Positions 7,593-15,894 of a DNA stretch of 64,000 nt are shown piece by piece (position 1 is the stretch's first letter; each line of letters starts with the position of its first letter). Position numbers and translations under genes: made by a program. Origin of the DNA: DASVEE01 sp036380735 (lineage in GTDB: Bacteria; Acidobacteriota; Thermoanaerobaculia; Gp7-AA8); NCBI GenBank assembly GCA_036380735.1, contig DASVEE010000003.1:1-64000 (forward strand), read 5' to 3'. The notes under the pieces were generated by a model. That model ran no database searches. It saw only the letters and a list, made by a program, of their open reading frames with translations, and was not told the DNA's origin.

Positions 7593-9052
7593 AGCTCGTC
7601 GTAGCGTTTCCAGACGCGTGCCGTGGCGTCGTCGTCCGGGCGCAGCTCCGTGACGTGTTCCTCGACATTCCACGACTCGGCCCATTTGCGGAAGTTGTAG
7701 TGGTGGTGGTTCTCGATGATGCGCTCGCGCACGGAAGCATCGAGCTGCCGGAGCGACGGCACGCGGGAGAAGATGCGTCCCCCGCCGTTGTTGACGATGG
7801 CCAGTCGCCACTCCGCCTCGTCGAGCTGCGGCACGATCCACGGCGCGTTGCTGTCGTAGATGGTGGTGAGGTCGCCGAGGACGGCCACGTTCGGCCGTGC
7901 CGGATCGAGCTGTCCGAAGAAGGTGGAGAGCTGCCCGTCGATGCCGTTCGCGCCACGGTTCGCCTCGTAAGTCCAGCCACGGGATTCGCGCGCGGCGACG
8001 AGGTCCCATTCGCGGATGGGGAGGCTGTTGCCGAGGTAGAGGCGGGCGTGGTCGGGGAGTTGCCGCGAGAAGTCCCGCAGCAGCGCGAGCTCCGATTGCG
8101 GCTCTTCGTCGAGGAGCGCTTCGAAGCGGCGCGTCATCTCCCCGTCGAACTCCTGCAGCGCGTTTTCAACCGGCTTCACGTCGAGCGGCAGCGCTTCGAT
8201 CGGCTGCACTTCGCCGCGTGTCAGGCCGGTGAAGGGGAGGTCGCTGAAGTGGAGGACGTTCACGTCGCGCCGCGATTCCTCGAGGTCACGCCAGAAGCGG
8301 AGCGTCGGCACGTTGCCGATGCGGATGACCGTGTTGAAGGTGGCCTTACCGAGGATGCGTTCCCCCGACTGCAGCGTGCGCAGGTCAGCATCTTCGCGCA
8401 GACCGCTGAGTGGTTCCGCGTAGACGGGCGCGTTCAGCGCCTGGGCGAAGGCTTTGACGCGGGGGCGGTGGTGGGGGGCCAAACCGCCGATCAGCACCAG
8501 GGGGCGGGGACCGATAGGACCTATAGGACGAATGGGACGAATAGGACCTGTAGGACTTGAATCCGCCGCGGAGATCCCATAGGTCCTATCAGTCCCATAG
8601 GTCCCATTCCCATCGATCAGCGGTTCATCAAACTCCACGTTGAAGTGCACCGGCCTGCGATCACTCCACGCGGTCGCCGCAAACACGCCGAACAACCCTT
8701 CCTGGTCGATGCACTGCGGCGCCGCGGTACCGCGGAAGCGCGCCGGGCGGTCCGCCGTGATCAACACCAGCGGCAGCCCCGAGTAGTGCGCTTCGATCGT
8801 CGCCGGAAGCAGCTCCGCCACCGCGGTCCCCGACGTCGTCACCACCGCCACCGGCGCGCCGGTGAGCTTGATGCGCCCGAGGGCGAAGAAGGCCGCGGAG
8901 CGCTCGTCGACGAACGAATACAGGCGGAACGGCGACGCGCCGAGGACCGCCAGCAACGGGCTGTTGCGCGAGCCGGCGCAGACGCAGAACTCCCGCACGC
9001 CGTGCGCCGCGGCGTCGTCGATCAGTTGCCGCGCGAGGTCGATGTTGCCCAT
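7583..9052 (-). CDS. menD: SEPHCHC synthase (MenD) with in-frame repeat insertion
   Basis: A 489-residue thiamine-diphosphate enzyme that joins isochorismate and 2-oxoglutarate. N-terminal CAGSRNSPLL (residues 25-34), the ThDP-activating glutamate E50 in FVDERSAAFF, and the ThDP-domain segments GNSLPIREWD and ANRGANGIDG are present. It is short for MenD (usually ~550-580). At residues ~147-182 the protein is replaced by Gly-Pro-Ile/Arg repeats (GPIRPIRPIGPIGP) encoded by the 9-bp repeat element, in the linker between the PYR and middle domains. The start ATG 9052 overlaps menF by 31 bases. Confidence 0.92.
   Translation of the reverse strand: MGNIDLARQLIDDAAAHGVREFCVCAGSRNSPLLAVLGASPFRLYSFVDERSAAFFALGRIKLTGAPVAVVTTSGTAVAELLPATIEAHYSGLPLVLITADRPARFRGTAAPQCIDQEGLFGVFAATAWSDRRPVHFNVEFDEPLIDGNGTYGTDRTYGISAADSSPTGPIRPIRPIGPIGPRPLVLIGGLAPHHRPRVKAFAQALNAPVYAEPLSGLREDADLRTLQSGERILGKATFNTVIRIGNVPTLRFWRDLEESRRDVNVLHFSDLPFTGLTRGEVQPIEALPLDVKPVENALQEFDGEMTRRFEALLDEEPQSELALLRDFSRQLPDHARLYLGNSLPIREWDLVAARESRGWTYEANRGANGIDGQLSTFFGQLDPARPNVAVLGDLTTIYDSNAPWIVPQLDEAEWRLAIVNNGGGRIFSRVPSLRQLDASVRERIIENHHHYNFRKWAESWNVEEHVTELRPDDDATARVWKRYDELWA
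8507..8612. repeat. 9-bp repeat hairpin inside menD
   Basis: Two inverted arms (8507-8556 and 8573-8612) of GTCCYATNS-type units flank a short core. Because the unit is 9 bp, it stays in frame and adds repetitive GPI/GPM-like codons to MenD without stop codons. Confidence 0.9.
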
Positions 9053-10077
9053 GCGTGGCGCTCGATGCCGAAGAGGTGCTTGACCTGTTCGCGCTTCTGC
9101 CGCAGCTCCTCGAACTCGCGCTCCAGCCGGCTCTCCACGAGCAGTCCGGCGCCGCTGCCGACGCGCACCCGGTCGCCGCTCCACTGCACGTTGCGGATGG
9201 AGACGAGCGCCAGCGCGGAGCGGTCGGCCAGCTCCATCCCGAACGGCGCGCCGAACGAGCGGCGCTTCACCCCGCGGTCGGCCTCGCGCAGCCAGCGTTC
9301 CCCCTCTTCGTTGCGCGGCGACACGCCGAGGGCCGCGGTGGGATGGAGGCGGCGCACCATCTCCGTGAACGTCATCTTCTCCGTCCCCATCTCCTGGAAG
9401 AAGATCGGCGTGATGAGATGGGCGATCGACGGCAGCAACAGCAGGCCGAGCGGCCCGATCTCCACGTTTCCGAACGGCGCGAGGCGGCGCACGATGTCAT
9501 CGACGACGAGGCGATGCTCGCGCTGCTCCTTCGCGTCGCTCAACAGCTCCCGCGCGTGCTGCACGGGACGCGTCCCGGCGAGTGCCATCGTGCGGTAGCC
9601 GTGCGCCTCGTGCTGGAACAGCAGCTCCGGTGTCGCGCCGATGAGGCCATGTCCCTTGTACGAGTAGCCGTACGCGAACATCCCCGGCGGCAGCGACGAC
9701 AGGCGCGCCAGGAAATAGCCCCATGGCGTCTCGCGGCTGGCGAAGCGGCCGTCTTCGAACATCACCGGGACGATCTTCGTCAGCGTCCCGTCGCGCATGG
9801 CGCTGATGGCCGACTCGAAGAACGGCGCGAAGTCGCTCATCGACGGCGACTCCCATTCGATTTCCGGCAGGTCGCCCTCCTCGAAGCGCGCGGCGAAGTC
9901 GTCCATCGACAACTCTTCCCAGTCGTGCGGATGCCGCCATGGGTGGGGATCGTCGAGAAAGAAATCGGTGATGAAGAACGCCGGCCGTTCCGGCCTGCGG
10001 AACGGCAACTGCTCGAACGGACCCCACCCGACGAACACGCGCCCGGGGGCGGTCTGCACGAAGGCGAAGTCACGCAT
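9022..10077 (-). CDS. menF: isochorismate synthase (MenF)
   Basis: A 351-residue chorismate-utilising enzyme that converts chorismate to isochorismate, the entry to menaquinone synthesis. The conserved C-terminal domain is clear: GATPELL, the segment AGTRPVQHARELLSDAKEQREH, HPTAALGVSPR, FGAPFGMEL and VRVGSGAGLLVESRLEREFEELRQKREQ. The start at 10077 (MRDFAF) is preceded seven bases away by a TACAAT -10 box, suggesting a leaderless message. It overlaps menD by 31 bases and is probably the first gene of the men operon. Confidence 0.92.
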   Translation of the reverse strand: MRDFAFVQTAPGRVFVGWGPFEQLPFRRPERPAFFITDFFLDDPHPWRHPHDWEELSMDDFAARFEEGDLPEIEWESPSMSDFAPFFESAISAMRDGTLTKIVPVMFEDGRFASRETPWGYFLARLSSLPPGMFAYGYSYKGHGLIGATPELLFQHEAHGYRTMALAGTRPVQHARELLSDAKEQREHRLVVDDIVRRLAPFGNVEIGPLGLLLLPSIAHLITPIFFQEMGTEKMTFTEMVRRLHPTAALGVSPRNEEGERWLREADRGVKRRSFGAPFGMELADRSALALVSIRNVQWSGDRVRVGSGAGLLVESRLEREFEELRQKREQVKHLFGIERHAWATSTSRGN

Positions 10078-10084
10078 CGCCGGG

Positions 10085-10090
10085 ATTGTA
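10085..10090 (-). promoter_or_regulatory. -10 box for the men operon (leaderless start)
   Basis: TACAAT on the minus strand ends 7 bases before the menF ATG. The transcription start would fall at or next to the start codon. No convincing -35 is seen at the right distance. Confidence 0.5.
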
Positions 10091-10149
10091 TGACGGCGCT
10101 TCGTCCCCCGGTTGTCATCGCAGCAGCCGTGTGAGATGTTCGGCCCGCC

Positions 10150-10854
10150 GTGACCAACTCGTACAAAGGCCCCGACCCCAACCGCATCCGGGAGATGTTC
10201 GCCACGATCTCCCCCGGCTACGACCGCGCCAACACCGTGCTCTCCGGCGGGGTGCACCATCTCTGGCGGCGCAAGGCGGTGCGCTACTCCGGCGCGCGGC
10301 CAGGCAACGAGGTCCTCGACTGCGCCACCGGCACGGGCGATCTCGCCATCGCCTTCCGCAAGGCCGTCGGCCCCAGCGGCCGTGTCGTCGGCACCGACTT
10401 CGTCCCCGAGATGCTGGAGCGCGCCCGCGTCAAAGCGCCGGAGCTCACGTTCGAGGTTGCGGACGTCACCCGCCTCCCCTACGCCGACGCCTCGTTCGAC
10501 ATCTCCAGCATCTCCTTCGGCATCCGCAACGTCGGCGATCCCGGAAAAGGCATCGCCGAGCTGGCGCGCGTCGTCCGTCCCGGCGGCCGCGTGATCGTCC
10601 TCGAGTTCGGCCAGCCCCGCGGCCGCCTCTTCGGCGCCCTCTACGACTTCTACCGCAAACGCGTGCTGCCCCGCATCGGCGGGATGGTCACGGGAGAAAA
10701 GCAGGCCTACGAATACCTGGAAGCCTCGGCCGGCCGCTTCCCCTCCGGCGACGACTTCGTCGCCCTGATGCGCGATTCCGCGCCGTTCCGGGAGATCAGC
10801 TACGTGCCGCTGACGTTTGGGATTGCCTATCTGTATCGCGGGGTGAAGGGGTAG
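10150..10854 (+). CDS. ubiE: demethylmenaquinone methyltransferase (UbiE/MenG)
   Basis: A 234-residue class I SAM methyltransferase that carries out the last step of menaquinone synthesis. SAM motif I is LDCATGTGDLAIAFRK. The family signatures YDRANTVLSGGVHHLWRR near the N-terminus, SISFGIRNVGDPGKG, and YEYLEASAGRFPSGDDF toward the end are present. It starts with GTG and is divergent from menF across a 72-base promoter region, completing the Men pathway within one locus. Confidence 0.95.
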   Translation: MTNSYKGPDPNRIREMFATISPGYDRANTVLSGGVHHLWRRKAVRYSGARPGNEVLDCATGTGDLAIAFRKAVGPSGRVVGTDFVPEMLERARVKAPELTFEVADVTRLPYADASFDISSISFGIRNVGDPGKGIAELARVVRPGGRVIVLEFGQPRGRLFGALYDFYRKRVLPRIGGMVTGEKQAYEYLEASAGRFPSGDDFVALMRDSAPFREISYVPLTFGIAYLYRGVKG

Positions 10855-10863
10855 GCAATCCGC

Positions 10864-11038
10864 CGATGGGACCGATGGGAATGGGACCTATGGGACCTAT
10901 GGGACCAATGGGCCTGCGGACCCTGCGGCGTAGTAGCCAGTAAGTCGCCACCGGCCATCACGTCACCAAGGTCCGCCAGGCCCATAGGTCCCATACGTCC
11001 CATTCGTCCCATTTCCCATGGGTCCCATAGGTCCCATC
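10864..11038. repeat. 9-bp repeat hairpin between ubiE and thrA
   Basis: A long element: the left arm 10864-10912 has GGGACCTAT-type units and the right arm ~10979-11038 has GTCCCATAG, GTCCCATAC, GTCCCATTC and similar. The ~65-base core has no evident gene. The right arm stops about 30 bases before the thrA start. Confidence 0.88.
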
Positions 11039-11050
11039 GTTGACGCCGCT

Positions 11051-11056
11051 TACAAT
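11051..11056 (+). promoter_or_regulatory. -10 box for thrA
   Basis: TACAAT, 12 bases before the thrA ATG, between the end of the repeat hairpin and the gene. It would give a leader of only about 5 bases. Confidence 0.45.
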
Positions 11057-11068
11057 GCCCCGGGTCCA

Positions 11069-13597
11069 ATGGTCGAAGTCTACAAATTCGGCGGTGTCGC
11101 CGTCGGCTCTTCTCTTGCCATCCGCCGCGCGGTCGAGCACGTGCGCCGCGCCGCGCCGAACGTCGCGGTCATCGTCTCCGCCGCCAACGGGATCACCGAT
11201 CTCCTCCTCGGCGCCGCCAAGGCCGCCGAGCGCGGCGATCGTGAAGCCTGCGCGGGCTTCGCCGACACCTTCGAGCAGCGCTACCTCGACCTCGCCGCGG
11301 AGCTCCTCCCCAAGAACGCCGCCATCCGCAAGACCATCGCGGAATCGGCGCAGGAGATGCGCTCGATGACCGAGTCGATCGCCGTCCTGCGCGAGCTCAC
11401 CACGCGCGCCCAGGACGCCCTCGTCGCCCGCGGCGAGCGCCTCCTCGCCCAGCTCTTCGTCGAGGTGCTGCACCACGAAGGGATCGACGCCACCTACGTC
11501 GACTCCCCCGACGTCATCGTCACCGAGCACCGCCTCGGCAGCCTCTGGCCCAACTTCCAGCGCTGCGAGCGCAATGCGAAGAAGCTCGTGCTGCCGCTGA
11601 TCGAGGCCGGCCACGTCGTGATCATGCCCGGCTACATCGGCAGCGGCCCCGCCGGCGAGGTCGTCACCCTGGGGCGCGGCGGCTCCGACTTCTCCGCCGC
11701 GATCCTCGCGCGCTCCACGGACGCGAAGTCCGTGACACTGTTCAAGGAAGTGGACGGTCTCATGACCGCCGATCCCCGCAGCGTGCCGCGCGCGCGCCTC
11801 CTCGCCGAGCTCCACTACCGCGAGGCCACCGAGCTCGCGTTCTACGGCGCCAAGGTGCTGCACCCGCGCACCATGATCCCGCTCGTCGACCGCAAGATCC
11901 CGCTGTTCGTGCGCAACACTTTCGCCGACAACGCCACCGGCACGCGCATCGCCGACGATGCCAAACCGGGCGATTACCCCGTCAAGGCGCTCACCGCCAT
12001 CCACAAGCAGGCCCTCATCTCCATCGAAGGCTCCGGCATGATCGGCGTCCCCGGCATCGCCGGCCGCGCGTTCACCGCGCTGTCGAACGCCGGCCACTCC
12101 GTCTCCATGATCAGCCAGGCGTCGAGCGAGTCGAGCATCTGCTTCGTCGTCCCCGACAGCGAAGCGCAGCACGCCGTCGACGCGCTCGACGAAGCGTTCG
12201 TGCTCGAGCGGAAGGCGAAGCTGATCGATCGCGTCCGCGCCGAGAAGAACATCGCCCTCATCGCCGTCGTCGGCCTCGGCATGCGCGGCAAGCCGGGCAT
12301 CGCCGCGCGCACGTTCTCCGCGCTCAGCGGCGAGCGCGTGAACGTCGTCGCCATCGCCCAGGGCTCGTCGGAGCTGAACATCACCGTCGCCATCGACGAG
12401 GCCGACGCCACGCGCGCGCTGCAGGCGCTGCACAACGAATATCAGCTCGACAAGCTGCGCCCCCTCGCCGACGTCAGCGGGCGCGAATCGAAGCTCACGC
12501 TCCTCGGCTTCGGCCAGATCGGCCGCGCCCTCGCCTCGCAGATCACGTCGCAGGAGAAGCACCTCCGGCAGGAGCTCGGCCTCGACCTCAAGGTCACGGC
12601 CATCGCCGACCGCTCCGGCATCAAGATCGAGGAGAAAGGCTTCAGCGCGAGCGCACTGCAGAAGCTCGCGAAGCAGAAGCTCGCCGGCGGCCGCCTCTTC
12701 GACCGCGACTCACCGCTCACGCTGCGCGACCTGCAGACGCTGATGCGCGAAGAGCTGTGGATCCTCCCATCGCACCGTCCCATCCTCGTCGACCTCACGT
12801 CGGACGAGACCGCGCCGCTCATCCAGGAAGCGCTCGACCAGGGCTTCCACATCGTGCTGGCGAACAAGAAGCCACTCGCCGTCTCGCAGCTCGAGTTCGA
12901 CCGCATGATGGCCACGGCGAAGGAGCGGCGCCTCTCGCTGCGCTACGAAGCTACCGCCGGCGCGGGGCTGCCCGTGCTCGACACGCTGGCCAAGCTGCAG
13001 GAGTCCGGCGACCGCGTCGAGCAGATCCTCGGCTGCTTCTCCGGCACGCTCGGCTTCCTCATGACGGCGCTGGAAGACGGCCGCCGCTTCAGCGACGCCG
13101 TGCGCGAGGCGTGGAAGCTCGGCTACACCGAGCCCGATCCGCGCGACGACCTCTCCGGCCTCGACGTCGCCCGCAAGGCGCTGATCCTCGCGCGCACGCT
13201 GGGCCGCCGGCTCGAGCTCACCGACATCGAGCTCGAGCCGCTCTTCCCCACCGCGCTCGGCGACAACGATCCGTCGACGTTCATCGACAACCTCCGCGCG
13301 CTCGACGAGCCGATGGCGGAGCAGCTCGCACGCGCGCGCCGAGAGAAGAAGGTGCTGCGCTACGTGGCCAAGATCGGCAAACGCTCCATCCGCGTCGGCA
13401 TTGAGGCCGTGCCGGAGAACGCGCCGCTCGGGCGCCTGCGCGGCACCGACAACCAGATCGTCATCCACTCCAAGCGCTACAGCACCAACCCGCTGGTCGT
13501 CACGGGCCCCGGCGCCGGCGCCGAGGTCACGGCGGCGGGCGTGCTGAACGACATCGTGGCCATCACCATGCTCGAGCGGCGGCGGAAGGCGCGCTGA
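11069..13597 (+). CDS. thrA: bifunctional aspartate kinase / homoserine dehydrogenase I
   Basis: An 842-residue fusion enzyme for the first and third steps of the aspartate-to-threonine branch. The kinase N-terminus has KFGGVAVGSS (residues 6-15) and GRGGSDFSAA. Two ACT regulatory domains follow (GSGMIGVPGIAGRAF and VVGLGMRGKPGIAARTF). The dehydrogenase has the Rossmann motif LLGFGQIGRALA, the segment CFSGTLGFLM and EPDPRDDLSGLD. Length is close to E. coli ThrA (820). The stop overlaps the thrB ATG by one base. ACT domains suggest threonine feedback. Confidence 0.96.
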   Translation: MVEVYKFGGVAVGSSLAIRRAVEHVRRAAPNVAVIVSAANGITDLLLGAAKAAERGDREACAGFADTFEQRYLDLAAELLPKNAAIRKTIAESAQEMRSMTESIAVLRELTTRAQDALVARGERLLAQLFVEVLHHEGIDATYVDSPDVIVTEHRLGSLWPNFQRCERNAKKLVLPLIEAGHVVIMPGYIGSGPAGEVVTLGRGGSDFSAAILARSTDAKSVTLFKEVDGLMTADPRSVPRARLLAELHYREATELAFYGAKVLHPRTMIPLVDRKIPLFVRNTFADNATGTRIADDAKPGDYPVKALTAIHKQALISIEGSGMIGVPGIAGRAFTALSNAGHSVSMISQASSESSICFVVPDSEAQHAVDALDEAFVLERKAKLIDRVRAEKNIALIAVVGLGMRGKPGIAARTFSALSGERVNVVAIAQGSSELNITVAIDEADATRALQALHNEYQLDKLRPLADVSGRESKLTLLGFGQIGRALASQITSQEKHLRQELGLDLKVTAIADRSGIKIEEKGFSASALQKLAKQKLAGGRLFDRDSPLTLRDLQTLMREELWILPSHRPILVDLTSDETAPLIQEALDQGFHIVLANKKPLAVSQLEFDRMMATAKERRLSLRYEATAGAGLPVLDTLAKLQESGDRVEQILGCFSGTLGFLMTALEDGRRFSDAVREAWKLGYTEPDPRDDLSGLDVARKALILARTLGRRLELTDIELEPLFPTALGDNDPSTFIDNLRALDEPMAEQLARARREKKVLRYVAKIGKRSIRVGIEAVPENAPLGRLRGTDNQIVIHSKRYSTNPLVVTGPGAGAEVTAAGVLNDIVAITMLERRRKAR

Positions 13598-14529
13598 TGC
13601 ACGGCACCGCCTTCGCCCCCGGCTCCATCGGCAACGTCGGACCCGGCTTCGACGTCCTCGGGCTCGCCGTCGGCGGCATCGGCGACACCGTCACCGTGGA
13701 GCTGACGAAAGACGCACCGAGTGTAGCTGCCGTGCGCGGTCGCGACGCGGAGCTGGTGCCGCTCGACCCCGCGCGCAACTGCGCCTCGATCGCCGCGCAG
13801 GCCATGCTCCGCGGCAGCGGCTGGAACGCCGTGATCACCGTCGAGAAGGGCCTGGCCCTGGCCGGCGGCATGGGCGGCAGCGCCGCGTCCAGCGTGGCCG
13901 GCGCGTACGCCGCGTTTGTGGCGCTGCAACCGAAAACCGAAAACCGAAAACCAACAACCGCTGACCTCAACGCCATCATCGCCGCCGCCCTGGAAGGCGA
14001 AAGCGCCGTTGCCGGACGCCACCTCGACAACATTGCCCCCTCGGTCGTCGGCGGCCTGGCCCTGTCGCGCAGCGTCGATCCCATCGACGTCATCGCGCTC
14101 CCCGTCCTCGCGGAGTGGTGGGTGGCGCTGGTCACGCCGCGCGTGCGCGTGCAGACGAAGGATGCGCGCGCGCTGCTGCCGAATGAGTGCGACCGCGCCA
14201 CCTGGATTCAGCAGATGGCCAACACTACCGCCATGGCCCATGCGTTCGCCGTGGGCGACGGGCCGCTGCTGCGGCGCGCGCTCGACGACCGTTACGCCGA
14301 GCCGCGCCGCGCCGCGCTCATTCCCCATTTCTACGACGTCAAGAACGCCGCGCTCGACGCCGGGGCGTACGGCAGCTCGATCAGCGGCTCCGGTCCCACG
14401 ATCTTCGCCATCGCCGAGGATGAGCGGGCCGCGCGGCGCTGCGCGGAGGCGATGCAGCGCGCGTTTGCCGAGATCGAGTCCACGATCCACGCCGGTCCGA
14501 TCGAAAAGAAGGGAGCGAGATCCGTTTGA
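13597..14529 (+). CDS. thrB: homoserine kinase
   Basis: A 310-residue GHMP kinase that phosphorylates homoserine. The N-terminal PGSIGNVGPGFDVLGLAV and the GHMP phosphate loop GLALAGGMGGSAASS are present, and the C-terminal YGSSISGSGPTIFAI motif is intact. Residues ~110-121 (QPKTENRKPTTAD) are encoded by a short CCGAAAA-type tandem repeat, which looks like an in-frame insertion in a loop. It overlaps thrA by one base and thrC by four, so all three genes are coupled. Confidence 0.95.
   Translation: MHGTAFAPGSIGNVGPGFDVLGLAVGGIGDTVTVELTKDAPSVAAVRGRDAELVPLDPARNCASIAAQAMLRGSGWNAVITVEKGLALAGGMGGSAASSVAGAYAAFVALQPKTENRKPTTADLNAIIAAALEGESAVAGRHLDNIAPSVVGGLALSRSVDPIDVIALPVLAEWWVALVTPRVRVQTKDARALLPNECDRATWIQQMANTTAMAHAFAVGDGPLLRRALDDRYAEPRRAALIPHFYDVKNAALDAGAYGSSISGSGPTIFAIAEDERAARRCAEAMQRAFAEIESTIHAGPIEKKGARSV
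13926..13961 (+). repeat. CCGAAAA tandem repeat inside thrB
   Basis: About four imperfect 7-bp units (CCGAAAA, ending in CCAACAACC) lie in frame in thrB. Base composition is A-rich, unlike the surrounding gene. It has only one arm, but otherwise resembles the short-unit repeats between genes. Confidence 0.6.
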
Positions 14530-15719
14530 CCCGCGAATATCTGCAATGCATCTCCTGCGGCGCGCAGTACGACCCGCTGGAGATCCGCTACACGTGCGAC
14601 TGCGGAAGCCTGCTCGAAGTGCAGCGCATGACGCTGCTCGACCGCGACTCGTTCGACGACCGCCTCACCTCGCGCTCCGCGATCGACCGCAGCGGCGTAT
14701 GGCGCTTCCGCGAAGGCGTCATGAGCGACGTCGAGGACCACAAGATCGTGACGCACCCCGAGGGGGCGACGCGGTTGTACGAGCGCGAGGGGATCTTCTT
14801 CAAGCACGAGGGGGAGAACCCCACCGGCTCGTTCAAGGACCGCGGCATGACCGTGGCCGTGACGCAGGCCGTGCGTGTCGGGGCGAAAGCGATCGCCTGC
14901 GCCTCGACCGGAAACACCAGCGCGTCGCTCGCCGCGTATGCCGCGCAGGCCGGGCTCCGCGCCATCGTCTTCGTCCCCAGCGGCAAGATCTCCTCGGGCA
15001 AGCTCGCGCAGACGCTCGCGTACGGCGCGCGCTGCCTGCAGGTGCGCGGCGACTTCGACGACGCCATGCGCCTCGTCCGCGAAGCCGCCGACCGCCTCGG
15101 CATTTACCTCGTCAACTCCATCAATCCGTTCCGCATCGAAGGACAGAAGACGATCGTCTGGGAGCTGCTGCAGGACCTCGCCTGGGAAGCCCCCGACTGG
15201 ATCGTCGTCCCCGCCGGCAACCTCGGCAACACCAGCGCCTTCGGCAAAGCGATCAAGGAAGCATTCGACGCCGGCTGGATCACCAGGAAGCCGCGCATCG
15301 CCTCCATCCAGGCCGCGGGCGCGAACCCCTTCTTCCGCAGCTACGGCGAAGCGTTCGCCACGCGCCACCGCATCACCGCCGAGACCGTCGCCAGCGCCAT
15401 CCGCATCGGCGACCCCGTGAGCTACGAGAAAGCCGTGGCCGCGATCCGCGACACGAACGGTGTCGTCGAAGAAGTCAGCGACGCCGAGTTGATGGCGGCC
15501 AAACGCCAGATCGACGGCATGGGCATCGGCTGCGAGCCCGCCTCCGCCGCGACGCTGGCCGGCGTGCACAAACTCCGCGCCAGCGGCGCCATCAAAGCGG
15601 GAGAAAAGGTCGTGTGCGTGCTGACGGGCCACATCCTGAAGGACCCGGAAGCCAACATCCGCCCGGAAGGGCTGGTGGAGATCGACGCGACGGTGGAAGC
15701 GGTGGAGAAGGCGATCTAG
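14526..15719 (+). CDS. thrC: threonine synthase
   Basis: A 397-residue PLP enzyme that makes threonine from O-phosphohomoserine. It starts with TTG overlapping the thrB stop. The N-terminus has a four-cysteine zinc ribbon (CISCGAQY... YTCDCGS). The PLP lysine is in NPTGSFKDRGM, and the phosphate-binding loop in PAGNLGNTSAFG. CASTGNTSASLAAYAA and a C-terminal VLTGHILKDPE are typical. It is the last gene of thrABC. Confidence 0.95.
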   Translation: MTREYLQCISCGAQYDPLEIRYTCDCGSLLEVQRMTLLDRDSFDDRLTSRSAIDRSGVWRFREGVMSDVEDHKIVTHPEGATRLYEREGIFFKHEGENPTGSFKDRGMTVAVTQAVRVGAKAIACASTGNTSASLAAYAAQAGLRAIVFVPSGKISSGKLAQTLAYGARCLQVRGDFDDAMRLVREAADRLGIYLVNSINPFRIEGQKTIVWELLQDLAWEAPDWIVVPAGNLGNTSAFGKAIKEAFDAGWITRKPRIASIQAAGANPFFRSYGEAFATRHRITAETVASAIRIGDPVSYEKAVAAIRDTNGVVEEVSDAELMAAKRQIDGMGIGCEPASAATLAGVHKLRASGAIKAGEKVVCVLTGHILKDPEANIRPEGLVEIDATVEAVEKAI

Positions 15720-15739
15720 GCAGCGTGGGCACCACGTGG

Positions 15740-15831
15740 AGAATTAAGAATTTCGAATTTCGAATTATGAAATTGAGAACCGCTCCGCCAAGCGCAGCCA
15801 TTCGAAATTCGAAATTCGAAATTCTTAATTC
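15740..15831. repeat. GAATTTC tandem-repeat hairpin
   Basis: The left arm (15741-15766) repeats TTTCGAA and the right arm (15801-15831) is its inverted copy with three units. The core has CGCTCCGCCAAGCGCAGCC. It has the same architecture as the 9-bp elements but unrelated sequence, and is AT-rich in a GC-rich genome. It lies just after thrC. Confidence 0.85.
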
Positions 15832-15879
15832 ACATCTCTCCGCTACCGTCCTATCGTTCCCCCACCCTTCCACGCCCGG

Positions 15880-15885
15880 TAGAAT
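15880..15885 (+). promoter_or_regulatory. -10 box for the 15895 lipoprotein
   Basis: TAGAAT, nine bases before the GTG start; suggests a leaderless or nearly leaderless transcript. Confidence 0.4.
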
Positions 15886-15894
15886 GGCCACCCC

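Noticed and set aside
9055..10134. Long plus-strand open frame opposite menF
   Set aside because: Arg/His/Ala-rich shadow of a GC-rich gene; the minus-strand frame has all isochorismate synthase motifs.
10958..12562. 534-codon minus-strand open frame opposite thrA
   Set aside because: Val/Gly/Glu/Asp-rich shadow translation; thrA motifs are on the plus strand.
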